From: Hymenopus coronatus | Taxonomy: Eukaryota; Arthropoda; Insecta; Mantodea; Hymenopodidae | Reading direction: 5' to 3' | DNA: 64,000 nucleotides | Assembly (NCBI GenBank): GCA_030762935.1 | Contig: CM060887.1 | Location: 8,176,501 to 8,240,500, forward strand | Shown: positions 9,986 through 19,829 of the stretch, piece after piece | Numbering within the stretch: position 1 is the stretch's first letter | Layout of the letters: each line of letters opens with the position of its first letter | Position numbers and translations under genes: made by a program | The notes under the pieces: model-generated | What the model was told of the DNA's origin: nothing | What the model saw: only the letters and a program-made list of their open reading frames with translations | Databases searched by the model: none

Positions 9986-10996
9986 TAACTTTCTCTACAC
10001 GTACTAATTACATAGTGTATAGACAAGGTATTGTATCTTGATACCGAGATTTCATCAGAAATACATGTTTTGGGATCTCCTGAATCCGAAAAAGGTCTGC
10101 GTATGTGCATGCGTGTGTGCAGCATAGCTCAAAAACGAAGAGCCTGTTAAATACCAACCTTGATATTTAAGTTCAGGCTTTTCCAAGGACATGACACAAA
10201 GATTTTCAAGAAAATTCCCCCACCCCCAATACCCTTTACATGGAAAAATTGTTGATGATCTAACTGGTAAACCATAAGAGATAGACAAAAACTTACTGGT
10301 CAAAAAATGTAGAGCTGGTTAAAACACACAGTTCATGTTATAAGCATTTTTTTCCTGGAGTTGACCTTTTTAAAATATTCCTTGTTATAGATTTTAGTTT
10401 TAAAATACTCATACTTTTCTTATATGGGAACTTGTCAACACCTGATCATGCAAAGAAACGTTTTCAATCCCAGGTAAAGCTATACTATGGTTGCAACATG
10501 CACACGGAGGTCCTAAGAAGTAGCTTAAGTGACTTTTACTGGCGATCTATATCTGAAAACATTAAGTTGTTCAGATGTGAAAGTCACCAGATTGCCCAAG
10601 TTTTGCCTACATCTTGGGATCATTGGGGTTTTAGCTTCACAGATACCTCGGCTATGCTTTGCGGCTTAGGGCCCTCCATGTTGGGCTACATTGTGTGGCT
10701 TAGGGCTCTAATGACAAAATAACAAAATACCCATGTATTGGAGTAATGTCAAGTGGAATAACTATCATATAGTAGTAATCAAACCCATGGCAACCACATT
10801 TTAAAGCATGTGGCTGTTGGTTTAGCCTAGTGTATTCCCTTATTTCCCTTCTACTTATAAGGAAGTAAGTAATAAAACCATTGCTACTAATGTTTATCTT
10901 GAGTATCATGAAGTAGATAGAAGAATAAGCTTATTAAGAATAATTTGTTGCAGTGATGTAGAGAAAGTCATGTGAATGGAGCACATCAGATTTTTT
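9986..10996 (+). repeat. Family A copy 1, with a foreign insert at about 10473-10780
   Basis: It begins TAACTTTCTCTACACGTACT and ends with GTAGAGAAAGTCATGTGAATGGAGCACATCAGATTTTT-like text. The internal blocks (TG-rich tract, CAGCATAGCTCAAAAACG, ACCGTAAGAGATAGAC-like, TTCCCTT..TTCTACTTATAAGGAA) are in the usual order. A central deletion removes sequence near 10250. The segment 10473-10780 has no counterpart in other copies and interrupts the AATCCCATxGCAACC block. Confidence 0.88.
10473..10780 (+). mobile_element. Unclassified insert inside family A copy 1
   Basis: About 308 bp interrupt a block that is continuous in other family A copies (for example 35307-35325). The insert contains no convincing gene and I see no clear terminal repeats. 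The sequence around 10755-10775 (ACTATCATAT) is like that at 14759-14770. Its class is unknown. Confidence 0.5.
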
Positions 10997-11282
10997 CACT
11001 ATATCTGCTAAACAATTTCATTTATTAAAAACTTTGAAAATTGTCTGATGAATTGGGATGTCAACACAGATGACAATCCAAACTTAAAGTTAATTTTTCT
11101 GATAGAGGAACCTAAGACAGTGCACAGCTCACCAAACCAGACAGTCATTAGCTGGCAGTCGAAAACATGTTTCTAAGTAAAAAAGCTTAATGTGAAGATA
11201 GAGTGCAACTTATTAATAATTATTGAATTAGGTTTCACTGTAAAAAATTCCTTATTTCAATAGTTGTGTATGATGATTGTAG

Positions 11283-11522
11283 GTCATTTCTACAGCGGCA
11301 GTATCAGCTGAAACTACGCCAACGTGCTAAAGAGGTTCAGGAGCAGCTGGCTGCCGACTTGAGGTTGCTGGAGCGTTTGCTAGCTGAAGAAGTTAAGGAA
11401 GAAGAGCTGAAGAATGAGAGCAGAGCAATTGCTCGTCAGGAGATGCTGCAAGCTTATGAAGCTCTTGCATATCAGACTCAATTAGAGAAAGAGCGTGAGC
11501 GACAAATGGAGTTCTTATTTCA
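11283..11522 (+). CDS. TCHP: TCHP-like exon c
   Basis: Acceptor GATTGTAG; donor TTCA/GTAAGT. The exon completes a Gly codon, then reads SFLQRQYQLKLRQRAKEVQE, then QLAADLRLLERLLAEEVKEE, and later RQEMLQAYEALAYQTQLEKE. It matches trichoplein's FLRHQYNAQLSRR..QIQEELEADRRIL region closely and is the clearest diagnostic exon. It leaves in phase 2. The upstream ATG at 11266 lies in the intron and is not used. Confidence 0.9.
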
Positions 11523-11611
11523 GTAAGTTGGTACTAGTTGACCATGAAATGTGTTAATAGCAACTAAACAAGCGTTGGAAACACAGTCAGGTAAAGAAAA
11601 CATACCTAGAG

Positions 11612-11870
11612 TTTTTTTTTTTTTTTTTTTTGTTTTTTTGTTGTTTTTTTTTATGCCCACTTTTACCACCTATGGCACCACAGGAGATGATACATGAATT
11701 AAAATGGAGCACTGGTGGAATGTGATGGCAGAAGAAACCTGAGAACTCGTAGAAAACCCGCCCCTGCACTGCTTTGTCCACCACAAATCTCACATGCGGT
11801 CGCTTGGGATCAAACCCAGGCCTTCTAGGTGAAAAGCAAGAGGTCTAAGCACTCAATCACGTCACAGTCG
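11612..11870 (-). mobile_element. SINE family B copy with 10-bp TSD
   Basis: Poly-T at 11612-11652 is the poly-A tail on the minus strand. It is followed by a conserved body (GCACTGGTGGAATG, GCACTGCTTTGTCCACCACAAATCTCACAT reversed) and a tRNA-like head with box-B-like text near 11808-11820. ATACCTAGAG at 11602-11611 is repeated at 11871-11880, a clear TSD. The element lies in the TCHP intron just 80 bp past exon c. Confidence 0.85.
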
Positions 11871-11889
11871 ATACCTAGAGGTGTGGGTA

Positions 11890-12138
11890 TGTGTGTGGAG
11901 TCTATTTTTTTCTTTTTCTGCCTGTAGTAGTAAGGTTCTCTCACTTCTCTGGGAAGCATAGGGCCTTAATGAACGCACGCAGTTCTTTGACAATACCTTA
12001 CTGTCCTTGCAGCTCTTTGCTGGAACTTGTGCCTCTTTCTTAACTGTGCTGTGCCATGTAATGTTTGGTCTACCTGATCTCCTAGTTGATCCTTGAGGGT
12101 TCCAATCAAAAGCTGTTTTAGCTAAACTGCCATCTTCT
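11890..12138 (-). mobile_element. LINE C-terminal fragment
   Basis: The minus strand encodes AFDWNPQGSTRRSGRPNITW followed by HSTVKKEAQ, then RPYASQRSERT. The GxRxxGRPxxTW..TV.KE and LCSxRSER pattern is the C-terminal region of RTE/CR1-like endonuclease-reverse-transcriptase proteins. Only the last 80 codons or so remain. It abuts a 5'-truncated family A copy. Confidence 0.7.
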
Positions 12139-12826
12139 CTCTTATAACTCAAAAATGAAAAGTCGGTAAAATACCAAACTTGATATTTAAGTTTGGTATC
12201 TGCCAAGGATGCGACACAAAGTTTTTCAGGTAAAACCCCCCATCCCCCAATTACCCTTTACATGGAACTTTTTTTCGAAAATTATGATTTTGTCAAAAAT
12301 GGCTCTAACGATTTTGATTAAAATGTCTTTAAGATATTTACATGCCAAATAAAATATATATCTTGAATTTTCTGAGAATAGCCTCTGAAGACTACTTTAT
12401 TCTGGATGAATTTTACAGAACTTTGCATAACTGCTAAACCGTAAGAGATGGACAAAAACTTACCACACAAAACATGTAGAGCACTTTAAAACACACAATT
12501 TATGTTATATACCTTTTTTTCGTGGAGTTGATTGTTTTTGAGATATTCCTTGTTTTTGGTTTCAGCTATAAAAAACATACTTTTCTCATACAGGACTTTG
12601 TGAACTTGTGTCCATACAAATAAAGGAACTTCATTCACATAGCAACCTTCACTTTAAGCTATGGTACTCCCTTATTTCACTTCTACTTACAAGGAAGCAA
12701 GTAATAAGGCTATTTCTGCTAATTTTTTCTCAATTAGCAGGATGTAAATAGAAGCATAAGCTTTTTAACAATAATTTATTCCAGAATTGTAGAGAAAGTC
12801 ATGTGAATGAAACACATCAGATTTTT
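12139..12826 (+). repeat. Family A copy 2, 5'-truncated
   Basis: It starts within the TATAACTCAAAAATGAAAAG block and runs to the CATCAGATTTTT end. The first 150 bp with the terminal palindrome are missing, apparently replaced by the LINE fragment. Confidence 0.88.
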
Positions 12827-12919
12827 GCTATATGAATTGCAGATCTTCATGCAATCCATTTGAGGCAAGAGATTCAACAATCTTAATTGAAGAGCATGCA
12901 ATGTCATCAAAGGCATGTG

Positions 12920-13876
12920 CCATATTTTTGGACCATAAGATGCAGTTTTTTCGTTATAAAATACTGTCTAAAATTTAATTGTTTTACGGTCCAAAGCTCA
13001 GTATGAAAACCAGCAGTTTCAACAATACATGGATCATTAGCAAGGGAATGTGAGCCTTGTGGACTGTATACTTGCTACCTAATTGAGGTTCAACATAGCA
13101 TAAAGCAACATTAGAAGAAAATGAGCCTTAATGACATATATACCTAATAGCAGTTTCGTCCTATAACAGGTTAAAGAATGCGATAACAAAGAAACTTTTC
13201 TCTCACAGCCTCTTTCTTTTATGTTCAGTTGGCAGTAGCAAGTGTAATACTGTGAATTTCTCTAAGTTCTCGTGTCTGAATATGATGCCGCCTAAACAGA
13301 AGAGATTCTCATACAGTGTTGCATTCAAATTAGAAGTCGTGCAATATGCAAAAGAGCACGGTAATAGTGCAGCAGAAAGGCATTTTGGGCCCCCACCAAC
13401 TGAGAAAATGATCAACGGAAAGTGAAAATGAAGTTTAAAGGATACTTTTTTTGTTTGTTCGTTTGTTTCATTTATATAGATATAGCCCCCTTTAACATCT
13501 AAGGTCATATCGAGGGCTTTGTATTAGAAACAACTCGTCTGTAGGTTCTTTTTGTTGGGTTTAAATAATTTTTTATTTTCCTCAAACACATTCACTCTTA
13601 CAAACAACATCTTCCAGACTCTGTGGGGGATAGGGAATAATTCTGGTTAAAGAAAAATTTCCTGCCCCAGCCAGGAGTCCAACCCGGGACTTCTGGGTGA
13701 GAAGTCAGCTCGCTGACCACGGAGACATCAGGATACTTTTTGTTGTGCTTTGAAACAGAGTGAAATGTGTGGGATACCTACATCAATCAAGTAATAGAGA
13801 ATAAAACCTTTATTATTTTTACTTCAAATTTTTCTTAACAAAATAATGACTGTATCTTATAGTCCAAAAAATATGG
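12920..13876 (+). mobile_element. Pogo-like DNA transposon, non-autonomous, with SINE inserted
   Basis: Terminal inverted repeats of about 27 bp: CCATATTTTTGGACCATAAG at 12920 and its imperfect inverse at 13849-13876. Inside, 13284-13425 reads MPPKQKRFSYSVAFKLEVVQ then YAKEHGNSAAERHFG. This is the N-terminal helix-turn-helix of pogo/Tigger/CENP-B-like transposases, followed by stops. The rest of the transposase is absent and a SINE occupies 13451-13729. It lies in the TCHP intron. Confidence 0.75.
13451..13729 (-). mobile_element. SINE family C copy with 12-bp TSD
   Basis: AGGATACTTTTT at 13439-13450 recurs at 13730-13741. The body, read on the minus strand, has a tRNA-like head (box B near CCCGGGTTGGACTCC) and the TTAACCAGAATTATTCCCTAT block shared with 48098, 56035 and 57820. 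It is nested in the pogo-like element. Confidence 0.85.
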
Positions 13877-14229
13877 TATATATAAAATAGTAATTGTAAT
13901 ATACTGCGTAGTATACTGCTGTGTCAAGCCACGTTCCCCAGTGTTGTTTACATGTGGTGCAAGCAGTCGCCAATGCAGGTCGGTCTCTACTCGGTACGCA
14001 TGTAACTGGTATGCACATGTGTCCCTCCATCAGTCCCCAAGTTGCTATCCTTACACATAAGTTATATGATTTATACTGGGAGAAAAATCTTTATTCAAAA
14101 CTGACAGGTTCTAGCTTAGTCACTGTCTTGTTTGGGCAGGTTTCACTGTTTTTACTTTGTAATTCACTTTCAAACTCAATTATTTTGTTTTTACAGGTAT
14201 CTATATTAATTCATTGGCTAATGTTTCAG
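13877..14229 (+). other. TCHP intron, unassigned
   Basis: No element recognised. It ends with acceptor AATGTTTCAG at 14229. Confidence 0.5.
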
Positions 14230-14497
14230 TGAAGAGGCAGAGAGAATGTGGGCCAAGCAAACTGAGCAATGGGAGCTGGAAAAGGAAGCAAGAGAACACC
14301 TCATGTTGGAAGTGATGGCAACTTTACAACATCAACTACAGGAAAAGCTTGAAGCAAATCTAACTGAGCAAAAGAAGTTGGTGAGAGAGAGGGAGGAACT
14401 TGTTGCTAGATTGGAGCAAGCAAATGCAGAACTACAGAATGAGCAGGTGGAAATAGAACTTGCAAAAGAGAGGCAAAGAAAACAAATTGATTCACAG
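14230..14497 (+). CDS. TCHP: TCHP-like exon d
   Basis: Acceptor TGTTTCAG; donor ACAG/GTAGCT. It completes a His codon and reads EEAERMWAKQTEQWELEKEA, then REHLMLEVMATLQHQLQEKL, then a heptad-rich segment ending ERQRKQIDSQ in phase 0. The EEA..MW.K...W..E..AR..LM.EV..T.Q.QIQEK pattern is a hallmark of the trichohyalin/plectin-homology region of trichoplein. The internal ATG at 14246 is not a start. Confidence 0.9.
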
Positions 14498-14524
14498 GTA
14501 GCTGGATTAATTGTAATATTCATT

Positions 14525-15570
14525 ATACGAGGCATGTTTTTTAAGTACTATTTTTGTATGTAAAGTAAACTTTTGGCAACAATTTTATTTGTACCACATT
14601 TTTACGTACTTTTCCACAAAACTGGCACCGTTGTAAATGGATAATGGCTATTGCATGAATAATAAATTTTGGAAGATGGAATTATGTTTTTTATTTGGAT
14701 TCTTTATTTAATAAGAATGGGGTGTATTTAATTTCATTTTTAGTTGTTTCAGCTGGTATAACTATCATATCGAACAACACCCTTTTGTAATCTCTCATCA
14801 TTGAATGTTGCTGCCTCACTTGATAGCCACTGCAGCACAACTGTTTTGAGACTATCGTCGTCATCGTGGCACTCAAGGTCATGGGTTCAAACCCAGCGGA
14901 GGACAATAGATTTTTTGGGGATGTAAAAATCCTTAGCATGGCTTCCTTCAGAAGGGAAGTAAAGCTGTTGGTCCCAAGTTGTAGATTTATGGCACATAAA
15001 AGAACCTCAAGCCTTGGGCAAAGTTAAGAGGCCTTTCACGCCCAATTTAGAATGGGATGCTGAGAACCACAGCAGTTAAAGAGCGTCCATAAATTACATG
15101 CCCTTTACATTTTATTGTGGTACTGACCTCCGAGATCCTTCTTCAGTTGCACAAACATGTAGGATGATCGAAAGTTTCCCAGCCAAATGATGCAATGAGA
15201 TCATGGCTTCAATTGGCCCCATGTGGATGGGCATTATCATGCAGCAAAATGTTCCCTTTACTGAGTATGCCACGCCTTTTGTTTTGAATTGTGTTGTGAA
15301 GGTTTTTTAAAGTCTCACAATATGTTTCAAAATTTCTTGTGGCACCACGAGGCAAAAAGTTAACAAGCATCACCCCCTTCCTGTACCAAACCATGGTACA
15401 CATTGTTTTTTATTTGGCTTAAAAAATCACCACCTTCAGCATTATAATGCTCAAGAAAAGTCAAAGTGCTGAGTAAGCATTTGATTTTTTGTCCTTTGTT
15501 AACATTTTCGGTACACATTGTGAGCACAGTTTTCGATAGTGTAAGCATCCAGTAACAGTTTTCTAAATAA
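14525..15570 (-). mobile_element. Mariner element, internally deleted, with SINE inserted
   Basis: A terminal-repeat-like sequence (ACGAGGCATGTTTTTTAAGTA) lies at 14528. On the minus strand 15560-15140 encodes KGQKIKCLLSTLTFLEHYNA, then MVWYRKGVMLVNFLPRGATR, and then NKRRGILSKGNILLHDNAHP. This is the core of a mariner transposase including the second catalytic Asp (HDNA.PH). Between the FLSQIKNN and MVWYRKG parts roughly 40 codons, including the first catalytic Asp (TGDETW), are missing. FGWETFDHP follows in another frame at about 15185. It is inactive. Confidence 0.8.
14866..15115 (+). mobile_element. SINE family A-type (GGTTCAAACCC head), 5'-truncated
   Basis: It has box-B-like GGGTTCAAACCCAGCGGAGG, then AAAATCCTTAGCATGGCTTCC, then AAAGAACCTCAAGCC and a CTTTCACGCCCAATT block ending in ATGCCCTTTACATTT. 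Same family as 33500, 24902, 48510 and 63762. It is nested in the mariner remnant. Confidence 0.8.
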
Positions 15571-15689
15571 CACTACTTGAAACTTGAGGAAGTGCCTCTG
15601 ATAACAAAAAAAATCATGAATCATCTGTTCTCTTTCACTATTTTGTCAATTTTCTGCACCAAATCATCAGTGATCATTAAGGGTCCATG

Positions 15690-15985
15690 CTTTGTCTTGA
15701 ACATTTTGGCCATCTTTGTTAACATTTGCGTTCCATTTCAGTATTTATGTGTTTTTTTCTATTTCCACATCTTTGATTTTTTCAATAGATCTAGAGAGTT
15801 TTTTATGCTTACAGTTTCAAGTGTAGGGAAAGAAGAGAATCTGTTTTAACCATTTTTCTAGGTTATATGTAGGTGCACTTATATTATATATAATTGGCAT
15901 CATTGACTTTCCTGACTTGTGTATTTTTGGAAGACCATAAATTCTGGGCAGTGTTTGGATTGTCCACTTTAATTTTGTATTTTTC
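15690..15985 (-). mobile_element. PLE reverse transcriptase fragment
   Basis: The minus strand reads TLPRIYGLPKIHKSGKSMMP, then IIYNISAPTYNLEKWLKQ, then in shifted frames ETVSIKNSLDLL and SIEKIKDVEIEKN. These are the RT fingers motifs typical of PLEs (RIYGLPKIHK.G...RPI and PTYNL.K.L). At least one frameshift is visible. It is cut at 15985, where a different repeat begins. Confidence 0.85.
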
Positions 15986-16665
15986 TAGTGTATTATTTAC
16001 AAATTTATATATCACTTATACTAAGCACTAAATTTATACAAAGTATTAAAACTCATCTATTCTACTGTTATAATTTCAAGAAACTTGCTTGGCTATGAGA
16101 AGATGGGTTGGGGAAAATGTACTTTTCACTGCCGTTAGGCATGCATATGGGAACGCAGCTCTTTTCAATCTTGTACAACAGAGAAAACTCCAGTAAAGGG
16201 ACGTGGATGGGTTAACTAAATTACTAATTTAAAGACAAGCAATTTTAACTAGAAATGGTTATATTGTTACCTTATGTTCCATCTTGGACTCCTTCGTACA
16301 TGTCCACTCCCAACTAGTTACACTTTAATAAAGAGGAAAATGCCACTCTTAACGGTGGTTTTTATGAATAATAAAGTTGGCAACATTATATATTCCCAGT
16401 ATTGCACTATATAGGCTTCTATTTACTAGATATGTTTTTAATGGTGTTTAAAGGAATTATCTTGTGCAGATTTTATGTAATTTGGTATAATTTATTGTAT
16501 AGCATGGCTCCTCTTATGTATGGATATTTGCTAGTATGATACGCATAATAATCCTTGCTTGGGTTACTGCTATTCTCATTCTTTTTAATTAACAATATTA
16601 GTCAGAAAACATATAATGAACTACTGTTAACATTTTTTCATTTTTAAATATTTCCTTTACAGATT
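15986..16665 (+). repeat. Dispersed repeat R3, copy 1, interrupted by R2
   Basis: 15986-16070 and 16413-16665 together match 28128-28470 (TGTATTATTTACAAATTTA start; ACTGCTATTCTCATTCTTTT near the end). The intervening 16071-16412 is absent from the other copy and so is an insertion of R2. It precedes non-LTR RT sequence in this copy and LINE C-terminal sequence in the other, so R3 may be LINE-associated. Confidence 0.7.
16071..16412 (+). repeat. Dispersed repeat unit R2, copy 2
   Basis: It is similar to 8030-8420. Its boundaries are given by comparison with the uninterrupted R3 copy at 28128-28470. Confidence 0.65.
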
Positions 16666-16760
16666 GTTGACTCAAGTTTATTCTTAATTTATGAAAACGG
16701 TATGCCACTCTCACCTGACTATAATCTTATTTCTTATGCTAATGACACCTCATTTATGCT
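16666..16760 (+). mobile_element. Non-LTR retrotransposon RT fragment, left of mariner
   Basis: Reads SSLFLIYENGMPLSPDYNLI followed by SYANDTSFML, which corresponds to the GPLLFLIYINDMP...LISYADDTSFML catalytic block of jockey-like reverse transcriptases. The YADD box is YAND here, losing one catalytic Asp. It is continued at 17622 after the mariner insertion. Confidence 0.8.
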
Positions 16761-17621
16761 AGGGTGATTCAAATATAAATGGTAATTGTTGCATATCACG
16801 GAGAAAGTAGTTCACAGTGGGGCAGTGGAGTGGGGAGTTGAAGGTCGGTGTGTTACGCAGTTAGCTGCTTCGCATCAGTGCAGCCATGAGTGAGCACAAG
16901 AAGTCCCTTCATCTGTTGTGCAATGCATTATTATCAAGTTTTTAACCAAGGAAGGGGTTAAACCGTCGGAGATTTTGGCTTGTTTAAGGACACAGTTTGG
17001 GGACATTATGCTGTCGCAGAATCGAGTGCTTACTTGGGCCAAACAATTTAAGGGTGGCCAAGAGTTTGTGGAAAACGAAGGTCAAGTCTCACAGATTTCG
17101 ACTACAGAGGAGTTTTGTTGGTTGATTTTCTTCATGATCGATGCACAGTGACAGCAGCTTACTATTGCCAATTGTTAAGGTCTGTAAAAGCTGGCTACCG
17201 AAGCAAAAGACGTATGCCAATCAGAGATGTCATCCTTCTCCAAGACAATGTTATGCCTCACACCGCCAATTTAACAATGGACACAATGGCAGACATGCAC
17301 TGGGAAACCCTTGAACACCCTCCCTATAGTCCAGACTTGTCCCCCCCCCCCCAGATTATTGTTTATTGGCACCCATGAAAGAATCGCTTGAAGGGAAACA
17401 TTTCGAAAACAACGAGGATGTTGAGGAGCATGTGCGCAATTGGTTGGTGACACACCCTCAAACTTTTTTTTGAAGAAGGAATGTTCAAGCTTCCAAAATG
17501 TTGGCAAAAATGTGTAGAGTGTGAAGGAGGCTATGTTGAGAAATGCTGATGAAGTCACTTGTGTATACATTTAATCAATACATATTTTTAACAAAATTAT
17601 CATTTATATTTGAATCACCCT
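16761..17621 (+). mobile_element. Mariner element with ITRs, inserted in a LINE
   Basis: Inverted terminal repeats AGGGTGATTCAAATATAAAT at 16761 and its inverse ending at 17621. Coding remnants: KFLTKEGVKPSEILACLRTQ and VLTWAKQFKGGQEFVENEGQ (N-terminal helix-turn-helix), then DVILLQDNVMPHTANLTMDT, WETLEHPPYSPDLSP, and after a C-tract DYCLLAPMKESLEGKHF. At 861 bp it is much shorter than a 1.3-kb full mariner. The frame is broken and the middle, including the first Asp box, is deleted. The flanking TA is visible on the left only. Confidence 0.87.
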
Positions 17622-18065
17622 CGTTGTTCAGATAGAGACATATACTTGGAACTAAAGCTACATCATCTCTATTAATGTTGTCTACTATTTGAAAGCTGCT
17701 CAAGTGAAGCTCAGTGTTGATAAAACAAAATGTATTCTATTTCAATTAAGTGGGCGAGAAAATACGTGCAAAATAGAATATAGATGTACAAATTGGACAA
17801 ATGAAGAGCACAAAATTCCTTGGGATTACTGTTGATGAGATTCTAACCTACTATGAACATGTAGACGATGTTTACAACAAATTAAACTCTCAATTGTAGT
17901 TGCTGAGGAAGTTAGAAAATGATTTAGATAATAAAGCAATAAAACCATTTTATTATGGAATGATATACTTGCTTATTGAATATGGGATAGAAATTTATGG
18001 TGGAACTTCTATAGATCATTTAAATAGATAAAAAGCTTAAGTGATTCAGATAAAAAGCTTAAGTT
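17622..18065 (+). mobile_element. Non-LTR retrotransposon RT fragment, right of mariner
   Basis: In changing frames: VYYLKAAQVKLSVDKTKCIL, then KFLGITVDEILTYYEHVDDV, YNKLNSQL, LLRKLENDLDNKAIKPFYYG and LLIEYGIEIYGGTSIDHLNR. This is the thumb region of jockey-like RTs (FLG..ID..L.W..H...V..KL, then YGI..WGG). It continues the fragment ending at 16760, so the mariner split this LINE. Confidence 0.8.
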
Positions 18066-18163
18066 GTATTTTGTATAGTACTTGAAAAAGCTAATAACAG
18101 TAATGTGGAATTTAAATTTAATATAAAGTTAAGAGTCGGGGTTGAAACACTAATTTGTAACTT

Positions 18164-18280
18164 GACCAGTTTCAAGAGCTGTTGCTCTTATCTTCAGAGA
18201 ATTCCGATGCATGTTGGTGTTGGCATCTGTAGTGTAGTGGTGGTTTGTGTTGACATCTGGTGGTGGAGTGACATACTTCC
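18164..18280 (-). mobile_element. PLE 3' end, left arm of inverted pair
   Basis: This segment is the imperfect reverse complement of 18367-18480. Its minus strand contains CTGAAGA at 18191-18197, a GAGC/GCTC hairpin and GAAAC at 18169-18173, the PLE 3' hammerhead-like motif. It is 5'-truncated at its inner end. Confidence 0.78.
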
Positions 18281-18284
18281 AAAT

Positions 18285-18480
18285 TCACCAATTATGTTTA
18301 TGTTTTATAATCAATATCTTTTCCCAAGATCAATGAATTTTGAATTGCTGCCCCCAAGTCAATTCTGGAAGTATGTCGCTCCACCACTAGATGTCAATAC
18401 AAAGAACCATCACACTACGGACACCAACACAACATCCAGTTGGGCTCCTCTTCAAGAGAAAACAGCTCTTGAAACCAGTC
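18285..18480 (+). mobile_element. PLE 3' end, right arm of inverted pair
   Basis: Encodes SMNFELLPPSQFWKYVAPPL, the C-terminal tail downstream of a PLE GIY-YIG domain (compare the tail at about 21300-21340 and LMNFEIPPHDFELL in the palindrome). It ends with a GCTCTTGAAACCAGTC motif. 18367-18480 pairs with 18164-18280, and the intervening part belongs only to this arm. Confidence 0.8.
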
Positions 18481-19430
18481 AGGGAGAAATTATACCCCTG
18501 CTGCTGAATCCTTGCACTTGACAGTTCGGGTGGTTTCGCGTAAGGTTAGCTATGCTGCCTTTGCTAGAGTAACTAGTAAACAGCAACAGCTGATGACAAA
18601 TGTCTCTATCGTGCATAACGATGAATATAACAGTGTACACAGTAAATGAATGAAACTAATTCGTTATTATTGATGTTAACTGAAAATAACAGTGATACTG
18701 TAACACATGTAGCATTCATTAGGTATTTACGACAATATAGAACAATTAATGCAAAATAGCTTGTTACAATGAGAGAAAGGTATAACAAAATGATTTTCAC
18801 CTGTTTTAAACGTCTATCCACCTCTACAATTGTGAAACTCTTGTTATGTTCCGTCATGTACAAACAAATACCAAAAGACTATCAACAAATATAAATAACA
18901 ACAAATAATACATATCTTGTACAGAACAACTCAACGCACGTGTTAGAAGTTCACAAACTGAGCACGTGGTTGGAAGCAGCCAGATATTGCAACGGTGCTG
19001 CATCTAGATGTGTTTCCGTTGTCTGACTGACCGACAAGAATGCTTCTTTTTGATTGGTTCAGAAAGTCAAACGGGTAAAGCTTTTCATCTGTTTTCTGTG
19101 GATATACCAACTTAACTCCTGTCAAGGATTCAATGGCAGGGGTATAGTATGAGTAATGAATGTATTACAACAACTCTTAACTTTATGTTAAACTTAAAAT
19201 GTATATTTAACTTAAGTTTTATTTAGAAAAAAGAAAACATAATTCCTTTTACACATTCTCAGCAGCAACTAAGATATTTGTCAGTACACGTTAACCTTGC
19301 TACTGCCACCTAGCATGAAGGAGGAGCCCAGTAGACCATGGTCCATGAGCCCACATAATGCTTTAGTTAGTATTGACATCACACATGAAAGCCTATGAAT
19401 TTTGATGAATTATTGGTTTGTTTTTATAAG
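18481..19430 (+). other. TCHP intron, unassigned
   Basis: No recognised element. It ends with acceptor TTTTTATAAG at 19430. Confidence 0.5.
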
Positions 19431-19574
19431 GTGGCAGAAAAACAGAAAAGGTTGCTGACAGAAGCTAGAATTGCTGAGCTTGAAGCAGAAAAGAAAAAGG
19501 AAGAAGCCAAACTAGAAGAAGAGAGGCTTCTGGAGGAATTACGCAAGATGGAGGCTTCAGGATATAATCCTAAG
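19431..19574 (+). CDS. TCHP: TCHP-like exon e
   Basis: Acceptor TTATAAG; donor CTAAG/GTGAAAGT. It is 48 codons in phase 0 at both ends: VAEKQKRLLTEARIAELEAE, then KKKEEAKLEEERLLEELRKM, then EASGYNPK. The ending aligns with trichoplein's QVAERR...AEQGYRPK, the start of its conserved C-terminal tail. The frame upstream from the ATG at 19395 lies in the intron. Confidence 0.88.
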
Positions 19575-19829
19575 GTGAAAGTTTGTTTGAGTGAATCTTT
19601 GTAAATGTTTCTTTCCCTTCTGTGTTACTCTTGCTAATAATGCAAGGACAATATTATTAACTAGATCAGAGCACATGTTCTTGCTTTATTTAATTCATAA
19701 CATTGCTTTAGTCTCATGGAAAGTAATATAACATTGACTTTTATTCCATTGCTTTTAAAGTGCACTTTGCTTGAGAAGGTTTGAATACTGAAACCGTCTG
19801 TTGATATACAACGTGCAGTTACAATTTGT

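Noticed and set aside
16918..17378. Functional mariner transposase
   Set aside because: The frame is broken by frameshifts and an internal deletion, with part of the catalytic domain missing.
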